Source: Oscheius dolichura
Taxonomy: Eukaryota > Nematoda > Chromadorea > Rhabditida > Rhabditidae
Length of the DNA stretch: 64,000 nucleotides
NCBI GenBank assembly: GCA_932521035.1
Contig: OW051496.1
Span: forward strand, 5,022,001-5,086,000
Direction of reading: 5' to 3'
Shown: positions 49,301-61,857 of the stretch, piece after piece
Position numbering within the stretch: the stretch's first letter is position 1
Layout: each line of letters begins with the position of its first letter
Notes under the pieces: generated by a model
What the model was told of the DNA's origin: nothing
What the model saw: the letters and a program-made list of their open reading frames with translations, nothing else
The model's database searches: none
Program-made: the position numbers and the translations under genes

Positions 49301-52300
49301 ACCGTCAGCAGCTGCTCATCGACGAGGCCCAGGTAAGTTCGACGGTCGGCCGCTCGGCTTGTCACTTCGGCGCTTGTCCGATACGAATAATTCATGTATC
49401 AGACGGGTGCTCAGCTTGCCGCACCACTGACCTTCCCCTCTTTGGCCAATTTTCAATGAGTCAATGGCTCGAAAAAGATTTCCGGAAGCTGTTCTCCCGG
49501 GACCCGGGTCCGAAACCTTCAATTTTTCTGCGCATGAGCAGCTCCCTCGCTAAGAAAACAAAAAGTTCTCACGTTGGAAGCAGACTCCACAAAACGGAGG
49601 CCGGCTCAAGGATGGGAAGGGAAAGGACAATTCAAACACACATACCTGCCGGTCAAAGAGGGGCAGAACACCTTCTTCTACTCGAGGTGAACAGAGGCCT
49701 CCTCGGGCCGTTCCCATGTCCATCACCCGTACACCTGACCGCCGAGAGGAAGACGGGCCTAAGCTATCACTACCCCAAATCTACCCCACCCTATTCCCTG
49801 GAGAACGCCCGCCAGAGGAAGTCAATCCTCATGAAAACTCGGGATTTCAGGCATCCGATGCCGGAAGATACACGTGCCTGGCGGAGAACAAGCCGGGACG
49901 GGCCGAGAAGGACCTCATCGTGGCCATCCTCCGTGAGCCATCCTCCCCGTTCCTAGACAGACATCCCTTTCAGAGCCGCCGGTAGTGCCGGGCTATCTGA
50001 GTACGAGAGAAGTGCAGCAGGGTGGCCAATTGATCCTCGAGTGCCCTATTCAGGTAATCTGTCTGAGTCCCGTTTGAAAATGGCCGTTTCCCAGGATTCA
50101 ACGGTAGAGTACACCTGGACCAAGAACGGGATCCCTGTGACCACCTCGGACCGACTCCAGCACTCGGTGTCCCGGGACAAGCTGTACGTGGTCAACGCCG
50201 ACCAGTCGGACAGTGCCCAGTATGTCTGTATCGCGAAGAACAACGCCGGAGAGGCCAAGGCTCCCTTTGATGCCATAGTCAACGGTAGGGGTACTCTTGT
50301 TTTGGCCAATGAATCGACTCTAATGAATAGGTTAGGTGTATTCAGGATGGGCGAAAACAGCCGGATTAACACAAGTTGATCCTCTTGAGGCGCAGTAGTC
50401 TGAATACTTGAGCAAGAAGAGGCTGTTACAAAACAAAGCGGCTCAACTAAACAATTTCAGAGGCCCCGAAGATTGCCGGGCCCTCTTTCAAGTCGCAGGA
50501 TGTGATTCTCGGGCAGACACTGCAACTCAACTGCGAGGCCACTGGCACACCTCAGCCCACGTTGTCCTGGCTCCTGGACGGGAGACCTTTGATCATGACA
50601 GACAACATCGAGGTGGGCAGCCCGGAATGGATTTAACACACCCCATTTAGACCCTCGAGGGTGGTCGTTCGCTGGTAATTACCGGAATTCAAGCCAACCA
50701 GGACGGAAGGTTCACATGTAAGGCGGAGAACAAGGCCGGCAAGACCGAGTCCGACACCTACATCCAGGTCATCTCTCCTCCTCGGGTCAGCATGCAATCG
50801 GAGGAGATAAAGGTCGTCGCCGGGAGAGGAGCCACTATCCGGTGCGAAGTCTTCGGAAACCCGACTCCCCAAGTCGAATGGCTCAAGAACGGACAGATCT
50901 TCAAATCGGACCTTGTTCAGTCAACCACCAACCTGGAATATCTCCACCTTCGAGAGGCGAAGGTCGAGGATTCTGCCAAGTACACATGTATTGCTACTAA
51001 TCGAGCTGGCGAACAACGAGCCAATACTCAACTCCAAGTGTTAGTGATTCCTGTGATTGAGGACGGGGAAAGAGTGATCCAAGTCAAAGAGAGCAACGAC
51101 CTGAACATCGACTGTACGTCCTCTGGTATTCCTACTCCAACAATCGCCTGGAAGAGAGACGGTCATCTGCTGGAAGGTGTCGAAGGAGCCAGACTATCCA
51201 TTCCCTCGGCCAATATCTCCCATGCTGGCAGATACACCTGCATCGCCACCAACGAAGCCGGAAGAGCAACCGCCGACTTTGCTGTTGACGTCTTCTCCAA
51301 GCCGAGATTCAAGGAGACAAACACGGACATCAAGGTGTTGGATGGAGAGAGGGCGAGACTCGAGTGCAAGGCGGAGGGACATCCCACGCCGACCATTCGC
51401 TGGTTTAAGGGAGGACGGCCGATTGAAGACTTCAGCAACATGATCCTGTCCCCGAGAGGAGAGACCCTCCTCATTTTGAAGACCAGGAGGATTGACGCCG
51501 GTTCCTACTCCTGCTTGGCAAAGAACTTGGCCGGGGAATCACAGGCAGACTACATGGTAAGTAGAGGAAGCGGGTAGAGACTGCGGCTAATTAGGTATCA
51601 GTGTTGACGATGCCGTATATCGACGAGGCTCTTGACCAGAATCCAAGAATTGTGCAGGGTAAGACACTCCTCTTCCACTGTCCAGTTATGGGCAATCCCC
51701 CTCCTACCGTGGAATGGAAAAAGGATAATGTCACCATGTCGCCAGACTCAAGGGTCAAAATTATCGATGGACAAGATCTGCAAATTGAAGACGCTACGGT
51801 ACGCCCTCTTCAAGAAGGGGAAACGGTGTATTCAGAAAGCGGATGAAGGGCGCTACACCTGTGTGGCCACCAACGACGCCGGCGTCCTCACCACGGACTA
51901 CAAACCCGAAGTCATTGGTATTGTGTTCCACCTCCTTTACCAATAGTTGTTCAGCTCCTCCGAAGTTCCAACTGACCGGAGACCTGATCATCGAGGCGGT
52001 TGAGACCACCACGGCTGTCCTTAACTGCAACGTGGACACGCAACCAAAACCTGAAATCACCTGGAGCCGGGCAGGAGACGCGTTGTATCTCTCGAAGAAC
52101 ATGGCCCTATCCTCCGATGGAACGGTACATTTTCACAAATAGGATACAAACAATGAACATTTAGCAACTGACGATCAAGAATGTGAACATTACCGACCAA
52201 GGAAAGTACACGTGCCAGGCCAGCAACGAGGCAGGAACCAGCAACATCGACCTCCTCCTCAAGGTCTACGTCCCTCCGAGGATCGACACCTCCAATATCG

Positions 52301-55300
52301 TCGGCAGTCCTCTGGGTATCATGGGCAGGAAAATCTATCTGGAATGCCCAATTCTAATCGGTATTCCCCATCCTTCCGTCACCTGGACCAAGGACGGAAA
52401 GCCCATTGATCTATCAGACTCACGGCTCATTCTGGCTCAGGTTTGCTTACCTTTTCGTTGTTTTCTCAAGTTCCTGCTTAGAACAACCAGACATTCGGAA
52501 TCGAAGGGATCACTGCTGCCGACCAGGCTAGATACACTTGTAACGCGACGAACAAGGGAGGCAGCCACGTCCTTGACTTCCAGCTGGAGGTTCTCTGTAT
52601 GCTTGTCAACTTCTTTTCCGAAATACTCCTTTAGCTCCACCTTCTTTGGAGACTCTCGAGACTCAAGAGTTCACCAAACGGGAGGGTGACCCCTTGTCTT
52701 TGACGTGCCCGGTCAAACCGATGCTGGATGCCAACACACCCATTTCGGATGTGTCCTGGACTAAAGACGGAAAGCCTATCGACCCTAAAAATCCCGGAAA
52801 CTTCCTAGTATTTAGTTCTTTCTTTTTCAGTTACTAACGGCTTTAGATCTCGCCCGATGGTCGTCGCCTGACCCACCCCAACGCTACGATGGCGGAGGCC
52901 GGCGTCTACACCTGCGTCGCCTCGAACAGGGCAGGAGAGACCGACCTGGACTTCAGGGTGTCCATACTGTGTACGAGTCTCGCATCCCAGAAGTGCCGTG
53001 ATTTGGAAAATGCTTACCTTAGCCGGCAGAGTACTCACCACCACCATCGTTCGAATAGGGTTTATGAGGGATCAAATCCTCAGTTTGGGATATATCCACC
53101 TGACCCCATCCCCACGACCTCTACCCCCGAACCGTTTATTATCTATTCCCACGCGGTAGAACCTGAAAATACGTATGAAGAGTATAGGAGGAAATACGAA
53201 GAGAGTCTGAGGAAACATGCGGAGGAGAAAAGAAGGAGGGATGAGGGATACGCTCGGAGACTAGCCGATTACGTGGCCGAGATCAACAGGAGACGGGCGG
53301 AGGATGCCGCGAAGAGGACGAACTACCTGAGGGCCATGAGAGTCAGGGTATCCCACACACACCAACCCGTCCCGACCAAACCTCCCGAAAGAATGCCCGG
53401 GGATAATGTTAGGGCTCTTCGAATAAAAGCCGTCGGCCATAGGAGGCGACGGCACAGGGGCCATTACAGGTGCCGGCTAGAATGGGTACGCCACGCTCCT
53501 TGATCCCCCGAATAACCTCATCCCAACCGAATCTCATTTCAGTTTATGGCTTTGTCCTGTGCCTTGTTTTGCCGTGTAGACTAACCTGTGATCCGAACTA
53601 ATAAAGTGTTACTCCCTTGTTGCATGGTGTGCCGAGGCGTCTTACCTAGAGTCGTTCCCTTTTAGCTCCGCCGACGATCGACACCAGCAAAGACGAGCAG
53701 ACGTCGACTGTGGTCGAGGGCAGGCCCCTCGTGCTCAAGTGTACCGTCAGTGGGCATCCTTTCCCCACTATTACCTGGGTCAGGAATGGACAACCTGTGA
53801 CGGGTAGGCTTGGAGACTAATCCTTCACCTCTTTTTTAGCCAGTGACGAGATATCATTCATTGATGGTGGCCAGCAGATCGAGATCCATACTGCCAACCG
53901 GAGTCATGCCGGTGCCTGGACCTGCTCGGCTGAAAATGATGCCGGTGTCAAAGAGGTGGAATATCTCCTCGATGTCTACAGTAGGTTCCCCCTGAACCAA
54001 AGGATAAAATCTCTTTTAGCTGCCCCAAGTGTCCAAGTCACCTCCGAGAACCCCATCAAGAACCTCCAAGAGACGGTGACTCTCTTCTGTAATGCCACTG
54101 GAAATCCCTACCCAACGTTGAACTGGACCAAAGCCGGTCTTTCTATCGTCCATAGTGTAGAAGGAATGAGGATCAGCAACAAAGGAGCCCGTTTGGATAT
54201 TCCCCATTTGAGCCGAGACGATGTTGGCGACTACACCTGCCGAGCAGTCAACCCAGCCGGATCGGCAGACGCTAGTATCCATGTGGATGTCCTGGTGCCT
54301 CCTGTAATCAACAGAGACAAGGTGGAGATGTCGCCGACACTGCCAACTGGACAAAGTTTGAAACTGTTCTGTAAGGCAGAAGGAAAACCACCTCCGGCCT
54401 ACACGTGGTATGTGAACGACACGGAGATCACTACATCGACCGAGGGAATCACACTCGGAAAGAACAACGAGCACATCCTGGTATTTCCGAGGGTGGGGAG
54501 AGTCTATATACCTGTTTAGATCAATAACATCACCCTCCAGGATCACGGCCATTACAAGTGTGTGGTGAATAACGTGGCCGGATCTGACACCCTCGACTAT
54601 GATGTCAATGTCGTCCGTATGTTCTTTACCTCCTTTCCGTGTACATTCGAAATGTTCAGAGGCCCCAATAATCAGCAATGGAGGTGGAAGCCACCGGGTG
54701 ATTGAGGGAGAATTGGCAAAGATTGAATGTCTCGCAGAGGGACATCCTCCTCCCCAGATCTCTTGGCTCAGAAATGGAATGTTCGTGGAAACGGGGGTAC
54801 AGGGAGTACGGTACATTGCCGAAGGAAAGTTCCTGATGGTCATGGAGGCCCGTTCCTCCGACTCGGGTATCTATGTCTGCTCCGCTACGAATGAAGCCGG
54901 AACATCTCAACAGGCCTATACTCTCGACGTCTTGGGTTAGTTGAGCGACTGGATAATAACGGCCCTAATTACAGTTGCGCCAAAGATCGCCACAAATCAA
55001 AGCATGGAACAACACGTGGTTGCCGGAGCTCCGTTCTCTCTCAAATGCAGAGTGACCAAGAGTTATCCCGACCCGACGATCAGCTGGACATTGAACGAGG
55101 AACCCTTGGAGGAGGGATTCAGAGGACACACCATTGGTTTATCAGGGCTCTGTCACTATTTATTGTGGATTTAGGACCGGATGGCACGTTGAGCGTGGAG
55201 GCGGCTACAGATCGCATGGCCATCTACCGCTGTATCGCCAAGAACGATGCCGGCAGTGACAACATCGAGTACACGGTCCATACCATCAGTGCCCCCTCCG

Positions 55301-58300
55301 TGACCAAAGACGGCGATGTGAACCTCAACGCGACCCAGGGCGACCCGGCCGAGCTCATTTGTAACATCGACGGGGATGACTCCAAGATCGTCTGGCAGAA
55401 GGTGCCCGTTGTTATATGACCATAATAACGGCGAACTCTCAGAATGGAATGAATCTGCTGCCAACAGGAACTATCAGCTTCACGGAGGATTTGAAGCAGG
55501 TCCGAATACAGAGTGTGACCCTCTCTGACGAGGGCGTCTACACGTGCACCGCCTCTAACTCGGCCGGAAATGCCACGCAGAAGATCAAATTGTACATCGG
55601 AGGTCGGTGCCGTAATTTATTTTGTTAAATCTAACCGAGAGAGAGGAGCATTTGTAGTGATAATAACACGAGATCGCGAGCAATTCTTAGAACATTCTAA
55701 AGAAACGGGATTTGACTTTGGGGAAGACGTTCGGGCGCAGGAAGAGGACCGGCTCTTCCGGCGCGTCCGTCGGCAATACCAGTGCCGGCTCCTCTTCGGG
55801 CACATCGGGGAAGTCCCTCTCCAGACGGTGGAACTGGTCCAACACGTCATCGTAGAGATCAGGGCTCATTTTGAAGTCGAAGTCGGCGAAAGCCCGGTTA
55901 TTACTGTAGACATCCGCCATGATGGCATCCGGGTCCAAGCGTCGCTTCTCTGCTGTAATGGGTCCTAATTGATCGGAAGAGGATATCTCATACCGGTGGG
56001 CTGGGAAAGAGCACAGGAAATAAGAAAAAAAGTCACGATCACCGTTTGCATCCTGAAATTTGTTTGTTACTTTGAGAAAGGGAGCTAAAAGAAGTGAGCA
56101 CCAAGGTGCAGCTATGTAATCATGGTCTAGACTCGGTAAGGGAAACAAAACAGGAAGAGGAGACGAGTGTTATGGATACGTAATAAGGGATAAATGAGAA
56201 CGAATTGCTTCGGAAAGATGAAGGTCGGGAGAGGAAGGATAACGGCGTCGGGACTAATTAACCCAACACACATCGTCTCAGGAAACGCGTCATTATTCGC
56301 GTGGCTTCCCTAAAAGAACATCATTGCAGTGCCTCCTCGGATTGTGAACGAGAACGACTCGACGAAGGTAGCCGTGGCCGGAGAGACAGCAACCCTTTGG
56401 TATGTCTTCTTCCATTAGTAGCCGAGGATTACCGGGGGCTTTGGGTCGGATCTCCCGAAGACAGACAACGTTCTAGGTGTGAGGTGGGTGGAGTACCGAC
56501 TCCCGCCATCAACTGGTACAAGGACGACAAGCTCATCACTAACAGTAGGTTATGGTACGGGGAGAATACATAGATTACTCTCAGCGGCCGTGGACAGTGA
56601 GGGCAGCTCGCCGAAGAAGTCGATCGTCTTTGGGACAGTGGAACAGGACCACGCCGGCATCTACACCTGCAAGGCGGAGAACTGGGCCGGACTGGTCACG
56701 AAGGACTTCTCGCTGATTGTTTTGAGTGAGTATCCGACTAATGAGCACATTCGAAGGAAATGTAGTATTTTTGAACAGACAAAAAAAGAGAAAAACAACG
56801 ACTAATTATTAGAGGGGGTTGGGATAGACAACAGAGACTCATCCCCAATGATCCCGAATATTTCAGCCAAGCCACAAGTTCATCCGGCAGAGGAAGAAGT
56901 GACGGGCAACCTTCGAGATAAGGCCATTCTTACTTGCAACGCCACCGGAAATCCGGAGCCGATCATCACTTGGAGGAGAATGCCAGGAGATGAGCCTCTC
57001 CAGCTGTCAGAGAGTGAGTCTCTTGGATAGGAGGATAATCAAGATGCGCCTTTAGAATATCAATTCCTGGGAACATCGCTGGCCGTCCGGAATCTGCTGC
57101 CGGAGGACGAAGGATACTATCACTGTATCGCAAAGAGTGATGCCGGCCACTTCTTGGCCAAGAGGAGGCTGACACTGAACAGTAAGTGTCTGGAGGGGAA
57201 AGGGGCGCCTCGTGATCCTCCTAATAAGGCCAGACGATCAAATAAGTCATCGTCTCGTTTCCAGAGCCAAAAGTGAAAAAGACCGTTTGGAATTACTGTG
57301 ACGAGAACAACCGGCCGTTGAAGGAGGCCTACATAGTTCCGAGAGGAGATGTGCCGGACGACGACCCGACCCTTTTACACTGGAACAATAGCGAGGACCA
57401 CACGGTCATAGAGAACGAGGACACTATCATCCACTGTATCCTGGCTCACAGGACCTCCCGGAAGGTCGGCCTGCACCTGGCGCCCAGGATCGTCGTCTTC
57501 CCGCGCGACAACAAAGTTCCTTCCGGATCAGTGGTCGAGTTCAGCTGCAGGTAAGAGAAAGTGCAGACACGTGGAGAGCGACCGCTCATTTAGCGCCATT
57601 GGACCGCCGACGCCACGTATCTTATGGGCAAAAGATGACACGCCTATTACCGACAAGGAAAGGGAATCAGGCACCTCGAAGCTGGTGATTCATGTCCGAG
57701 ACGACAACGACACGGGCACATTCACCTGTGTCGCGATGAACAGCGTCGGACTGATTACGGTAGGGGTACTGTAGGAGGGGATGACAAGGAGTTATAGGCA
57801 TCGGCCAAGATTGAAATTGACGAGAGTCTGCCCGTTCCCCCCACCCCGAGCAAGTCCCTTCGAAATATCGCGGTCCTAACTTGTATCGAGAAGGGACACC
57901 CCATCAACCGAGGGGTCACTTGGGAATACCACGACCAGCCGGTGGGACAACTGGCCGGAATGCACCAGATGAACAACGGCACCCTTGTCCTCCTGGACAC
58001 CCACCCTCAGGTAAGGGATACGGTAGGAGAAAGAGGAACAAGTTCAGGCGGAAGAGTTGAAACAGTACAAGTGCAAGTCAAGGAACAGGAGGAGGCAGAA
58101 CACGGTCGACCTGGTAACAGGGAATTGAGAGAATTGGAAGAACTAAAATTATAGATGCAAGTAGAGGATGAGGCTCCCGTTGTGGAAACAACCCCCGATA
58201 AAGTCGACGGAGCCCTGGAGAAGAGTGTCACGTTGAAGTGCAAGATCCAAAAGGGAAATCCCCTGACCACCCAGATCGTGTGGACCAGGAACGACCAGAA

Positions 58301-60542
58301 GATTGTGCCCGACGAAGTCACCCACATTTTGGTAAGGAGGGGATGAAATGAGCCCGGAGGGATGTGGAAATGGTCTGCGAAGTTCTCTGGTTTGATTTCT
58401 TTGCACGGGTTTGTTCGAAATTACGTGAGATTGACCAGATCCGGACGAATAGCAGACTGATTGTATGGGGAGGATGACGGTGGCCAGGAGAGAAAAAAGT
58501 TCCGTGCCAGAGTCCAGACCAACACAAAAAAGAAAAATACTGTTTTCAGCCGAACAACAGTCTCTTCATCAACTCGGTCGAGGAATTCGACAAGGGAATG
58601 TACAAGTGTGTAGCGGCGAATGCTCTCGGAAAAGCCTACGACACAACGGAACTCGTGGTCGAAGGTGCGTAGCCACAGGAAATTGCAGATGGGGGAGGAT
58701 TATATTTATAGGGGGAGGATGTTTAGAATTCCTGCGATACGCCGGCTGACTTGGCCAAGACAATCTGCCTGATGGACACAGGGCTCAAAAAATACGCGTC
58801 CGTATTTGCTCTATTTATAATTTGTTGTCATCCGGGCAGGGAGGGGGAAGAGGCCATTTTAGGGAGGGGGTTCAAGTGACCCCCGTGTCCCTGGCCCGGG
58901 ATGAGAACTCTCTGAAATTCGAGAATTTGTGCAAGCTTTAACGCGGGAATTTGTTTTCCCCATAACTTTCAAAAAAGGTGTGAATTTTTAGTTTGTTTGG
59001 TGATGACCCCGTTTTGAACCAAGGGCAGCGGCGTGGGAAGATCGCGCTAATTATTTAGAATCTGCCCATGACAGGCGACAATAATACCCAAAATATTCCG
59101 ATTTTAGACGGGAGTGGCCAGGCGGCGGACGAGGAGGGCGAGCCGGCCAGACTACAGTCATCAAGTGAGTTTCGAAGAAGCCGGGCTTTTACGCGGTCTG
59201 CGAGGATTTGTGCCGGGCTGCAACTTAAAAAACGAATAGGATGTTGATTGTACTGACGTAGAGGGAAAAATGAATGGGGCTGATTGGAAAGGGGACGGTA
59301 ATGAGAGGTCGGAACTAGTCGACAAAATACACGACAAACACCAGCACAGAATACTATACTTTTCAGCTACCCCGGAGACCAGCACGACCAGCACCAGTAC
59401 CACCACTACGACTACTGTTCCCCCGACCACAACTACCACTCCGGCACCCACTACAACGTCGTCTTCAACTACCACGACGACGACAACGCCGCCGACCACA
59501 AGACCAAAGCCAACTGAAACCGTCTTGACGGTGGACATCCTCAGCTCACATTCGTCTCAATTGCCAGTGGATTACGATGGAGGAGAGGGCAGTGGAGAGG
59601 AAGACGGCCCGATATCTGTCTGCTCAGAAGGATATGAGAGTATAAATGGAGTTTGTGTCGCGGTGGAACCACACGACGTGAAGGCGGTGACGAATGACCA
59701 CAACCGGTGCCCCGAGGGCTATGTCTTCGTGAATGGAGTCTGCGAAGGTAGGCAGAAGATCATCCAACGCCAATTTGTTTTGTAGACTTTGACGAATGTT
59801 CATTCGATCATCCATGCGAATACGAATGTGTCAACATCCTCGGCTCCTTCGACTGCAACTGCCCCGAGGGATACGAACTGATTCATGGAGACTGTATGGG
59901 TGGGGTTACTGCAGAGGGCAGACGAGGAGAGATATTCAGATATCGACGAGTGCCCGACCATCATGTGCAATGACAGTCTGGTCTGCTTCAACAAACTCGG
60001 CTCCTACGACTGCATCGAGGACCCCTGTCCGGCCAACTACTCCATCGAAGACGGCAGGTGGGGGACGAGCACAACCTCATGAAATATTTACCCACAATGA
60101 CATGTGTGGTGGCCAGGAATATCCCATTCCAGGCTGTGTGTTCCCGACTGCATTGAGTGCGACGATCCACCCATCCAGCTACAGATGCTCGCCGTCCCCG
60201 GAGGACTGCCCGCCGGCACTCCCCTCGCCAGGCTTACCGCCTATGACAAGACCAGTCGAGTCCTCCATAACACCCACTACTCCATCTCCACCACCGAGGC
60301 AGGGCTGGCTTTGAGTATGTCTTTTTACCAGAGAAGAGTAGAGAGAACACATTTTAGGGAAGCAGCGATCTGGACCCTTCTCGATCAGGGAAGAGCGGGG
60401 ACACGCGACAGTGGCCACCAACAAGGTGCTGCCATCCGGAGCCAAGCACAGGATAAGAGTCCGGGCCGAGAGCGACGGCCGCCATTCTCACAGAGAAACA
60501 CATTTCCTTCTTCTTGTCGACGTCGGGAGGTATCCCTTCTAA
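34362..60542 (+). CDS. him-4: Hemicentin, giant extracellular matrix protein
   Basis: Hemicentin links tissues across basement membranes. Order seen: signal peptide ([14 protein letters not shown]); VWA domain with MIDAS FDITGSM (34.5-35.7 kb); a VWA-adjacent conserved region to about 36.6 kb; about 47 Ig I-set domains (36.65-58.66 kb), many ending YTC.A.N.AG; a Thr/Pro-rich linker (59.38-59.52 kb); EGF-like modules including calcium-binding [11 protein letters not shown] and [10 protein letters not shown] (59.78-60.06 kb); and a fibulin-type C-terminus ending [11 protein letters not shown] 60540-60542. The end resembles the C-terminus of C. elegans HIM-4, and the Ig count is close to its 48. 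No nidogen G2F domain is visible. Most introns are 36-45 bp; large ones are 45338-49257, 49333-49850, 52971-53665, 55603-56329 and about 34970-35355. Exon joins were followed by eye; single Ig boundaries may be off. Confidence 0.93.
45501..48452 (-). CDS. Nested antisense secreted Cys-rich protein, ADAM10/17-like modules without protease
   Basis: It lies entirely within the 3.9 kb hemicentin intron on the opposite strand. The first exon (48325-48452) gives a signal peptide ending TVVVVSGC and [18 protein letters not shown]. Next, exon 47224-47355 has [15 protein letters not shown] and [14 protein letters not shown]. Exon(s) at about 46.87-46.70 kb have [16 protein letters not shown] and [12 protein letters not shown]. 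Exon at about 46.14-45.98 kb has [10 protein letters not shown] and [12 protein letters not shown]. Exon at about 45.76-45.65 kb has [12 protein letters not shown] and IECAGGK. The last exon has [10 protein letters not shown] then a hydrophobic tail [15 protein letters not shown], stop 45501. VCINGQC...C.CCM and CNxxGxC patterns match the Cys-rich region of ADAM10/ADAM17, apparently duplicated. The C-terminus suggests a GPI anchor or short membrane tail. No metalloprotease domain is present. Some exon joins remain unsolved. Introns are long, unlike neighbours. Confidence 0.65.
52971..53579 (+). CDS. Alternative read-through 3' end of hemicentin
   Basis: If the donor at 52970/52971 (GTACGA) is not used, translation runs in frame past Ig domain 36 for about 170 residues. 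It gives a Pro-rich segment and then a charged helix rich in Glu/Arg ([20 protein letters not shown], about 53175-53235). A further intron (53470-53542) leads to TAG 53577-53579, and AATAAA follows at 53600-53605. Length, amphipathic pattern and the poly(A) signal argue for real coding use. It would make a short hemicentin without the last 11 Ig, EGF and fibulin domains. Using the internal AG at about 53028 would create an immediate stop, so read-through is the only in-frame route. A separate nested gene is the alternative. Confidence 0.5.
55687..56051 (-). CDS. Nested antisense small secreted protein or peptide precursor
   Basis: It lies in hemicentin intron 55603-56329 on the opposite strand. 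Exon 1 (55994-56051) encodes a signal peptide [19 protein letters not shown]. After a 41 bp GT-AG intron, exon 2 (55687-55952) continues to TAA. The total is 107 residues. A KRR site follows shortly after the signal peptide; the rest is acidic and Phe/Asp/Pro-rich ([20 protein letters not shown]) and ends in a basic [10 protein letters not shown]. It resembles a propeptide or neuropeptide-like precursor, but there is no C-terminal Gly for amidation. No family recognised. Intron length and the clean signal peptide support it. Confidence 0.6.
59375..59520 (+). repeat. Thr/Pro-rich mucin-like linker coding repeat in hemicentin
   Basis: ACN/CCN codons dominate and encode runs such as [14 protein letters not shown], between the last Ig domain and the EGF modules. 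It would be heavily O-glycosylated. The DNA is a degenerate trinucleotide-type repeat and could vary in length between strains. Confidence 0.85.
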
Positions 60543-60646
60543 AGAGAGTCTCCATCTTTTGTTATGTTATAAATATTTGTATCCTATGCATAAAACTTCT
60601 ACCCTTTTTGTTTGTCTTCCCTCTCGAGAGTCCGCGCCAGTCACCG

Positions 60647-61857
60647 ATGTCTCTCCACCTTGACATACCCGACCACCTGCTTATCTCTCTTCTTAAAAAG
60701 GTCATCCACCCCTCTTAATCATAAGCAATAACTTCAGTTGGATGCCGTTTCATTCACTCGTCTCCTTCGGGCATCCAAATGGGTCTATACGAGAGCTTCG
60801 AACCATAGAAAAAGTATCAGAATAGATCTGAATAGCCATGACTACGAGGTTACTGTATGTGCTATCCTCCTCCAGTCTATTTCTCGCTTCAGCCACCCAG
60901 TCGCCGACGGCAGATGGTTTTCATTTACACCGGGGAGGAAGACAAACAGAAAATACTCTTCCCGAAGAATTTCGCAGTTTTCCTGGAACAGACCATCCCA
61001 GACTTGGCCTTCTTCCGTTTTGGGAGGATCATCTTCTCGCATAGACATTCGGACTGGGTTAGAGCGGGGCAGGATCTTTTTATCGGCCTTTCTAGGACAA
61101 AGAGCTGATGGTAGAGATGTTGGCAGCCATGAAATCAAATGGCTTCTCCTGCCAGACGTTGGTCAACGAAGTCCCGATTATGCTGGAGGAAACGATCCGC
61201 TCCCTGCGTCCGCTCGAACTGGCAGTACTTCAACCCTATGATATCACGGGCAATGTGCATCAGACCGTATTGAAGACCCTCGTGAGCTATCAAAGGCGTT
61301 ATAAGTGGAACTGCTGATTTCAGAAATCGGTTGAATGCGTTCCAGGTGATACTGGGAATATTCTTGAGGCCATCGCAATTCTAACGAAGTTCTGTGTAAA
61401 CACGACGATCTGGGCACACAATGTACAGGAGGATGACCTCAAGGCGCGTCTCCTCCCCCAATTAGACATTCATTTACGAGAGGTTCGACCGGATAATACG
61501 CAGAATAGTTAAGTTCAGGTAATTGAAACGAGGAACAAGACCGGGCAGCTGAATCTGTACGTGTCGAATGCCAACAGAGACCCGTTCCTGGAAATGCTAT
61601 TCAAGTTAGGAGCACAGCTATTCCATAACGAGTCCCAGACGACTGTGGCTTTTCTTTCGGCGGAGGATGAGGGAAAGTTAGCAGTGATATTGTTCGAGGA
61701 CTTCAACGACGTCCCCTATACCATGCTCCATTACAAATTTGTTGGGGGACTCGAGCAGTTTAAAGAATTCTACAACGAAATTGTTCGAGAGGAAGCCGAG
61801 GAGGACAACGGGACTACTGATTTTTGGGCGGATATAAGAGCCTACTTTTTTCAATAA
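60647..61857 (+). CDS. F-box protein, paralogue 3
   Basis: Six exons (60647-60700, 60738-60854, 60893-61057, 61096-61281, 61324-61482, 61519-61857) encode 339 residues. Every exon length is a multiple of three, so all introns are phase 0. Exon 1 is 18 codons (MSLHLDIPDHLLISLLKK), exactly like paralogue 1 at 29152-30589, and exon 2 continues LDAVSFTRLLRASKWV. Together they form an N-terminal F-box. The remainder has no recognised repeat; the last exon holds AFLSAEDEGKLAVILFEDF and an acidic end. The start lies 105 bp after the hemicentin stop, and AATAAA overlaps the stop region (61855). Likely an SCF substrate adaptor. Confidence 0.72.

Noticed and set aside
49441-49985. Plus-strand frames within hemicentin intron 49333-49850
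   Set aside because: The flanking exons already form a complete Ig domain (LLIDEAQ to ASDAGRYTC), and inserting these frames would disrupt it.
52889-53503. Possible CRISPR-like or satellite origin of the E/R-rich stretch in the hemicentin intron
   Set aside because: No repeated DNA units; the periodicity exists only at the protein level and fits an alpha-helix.
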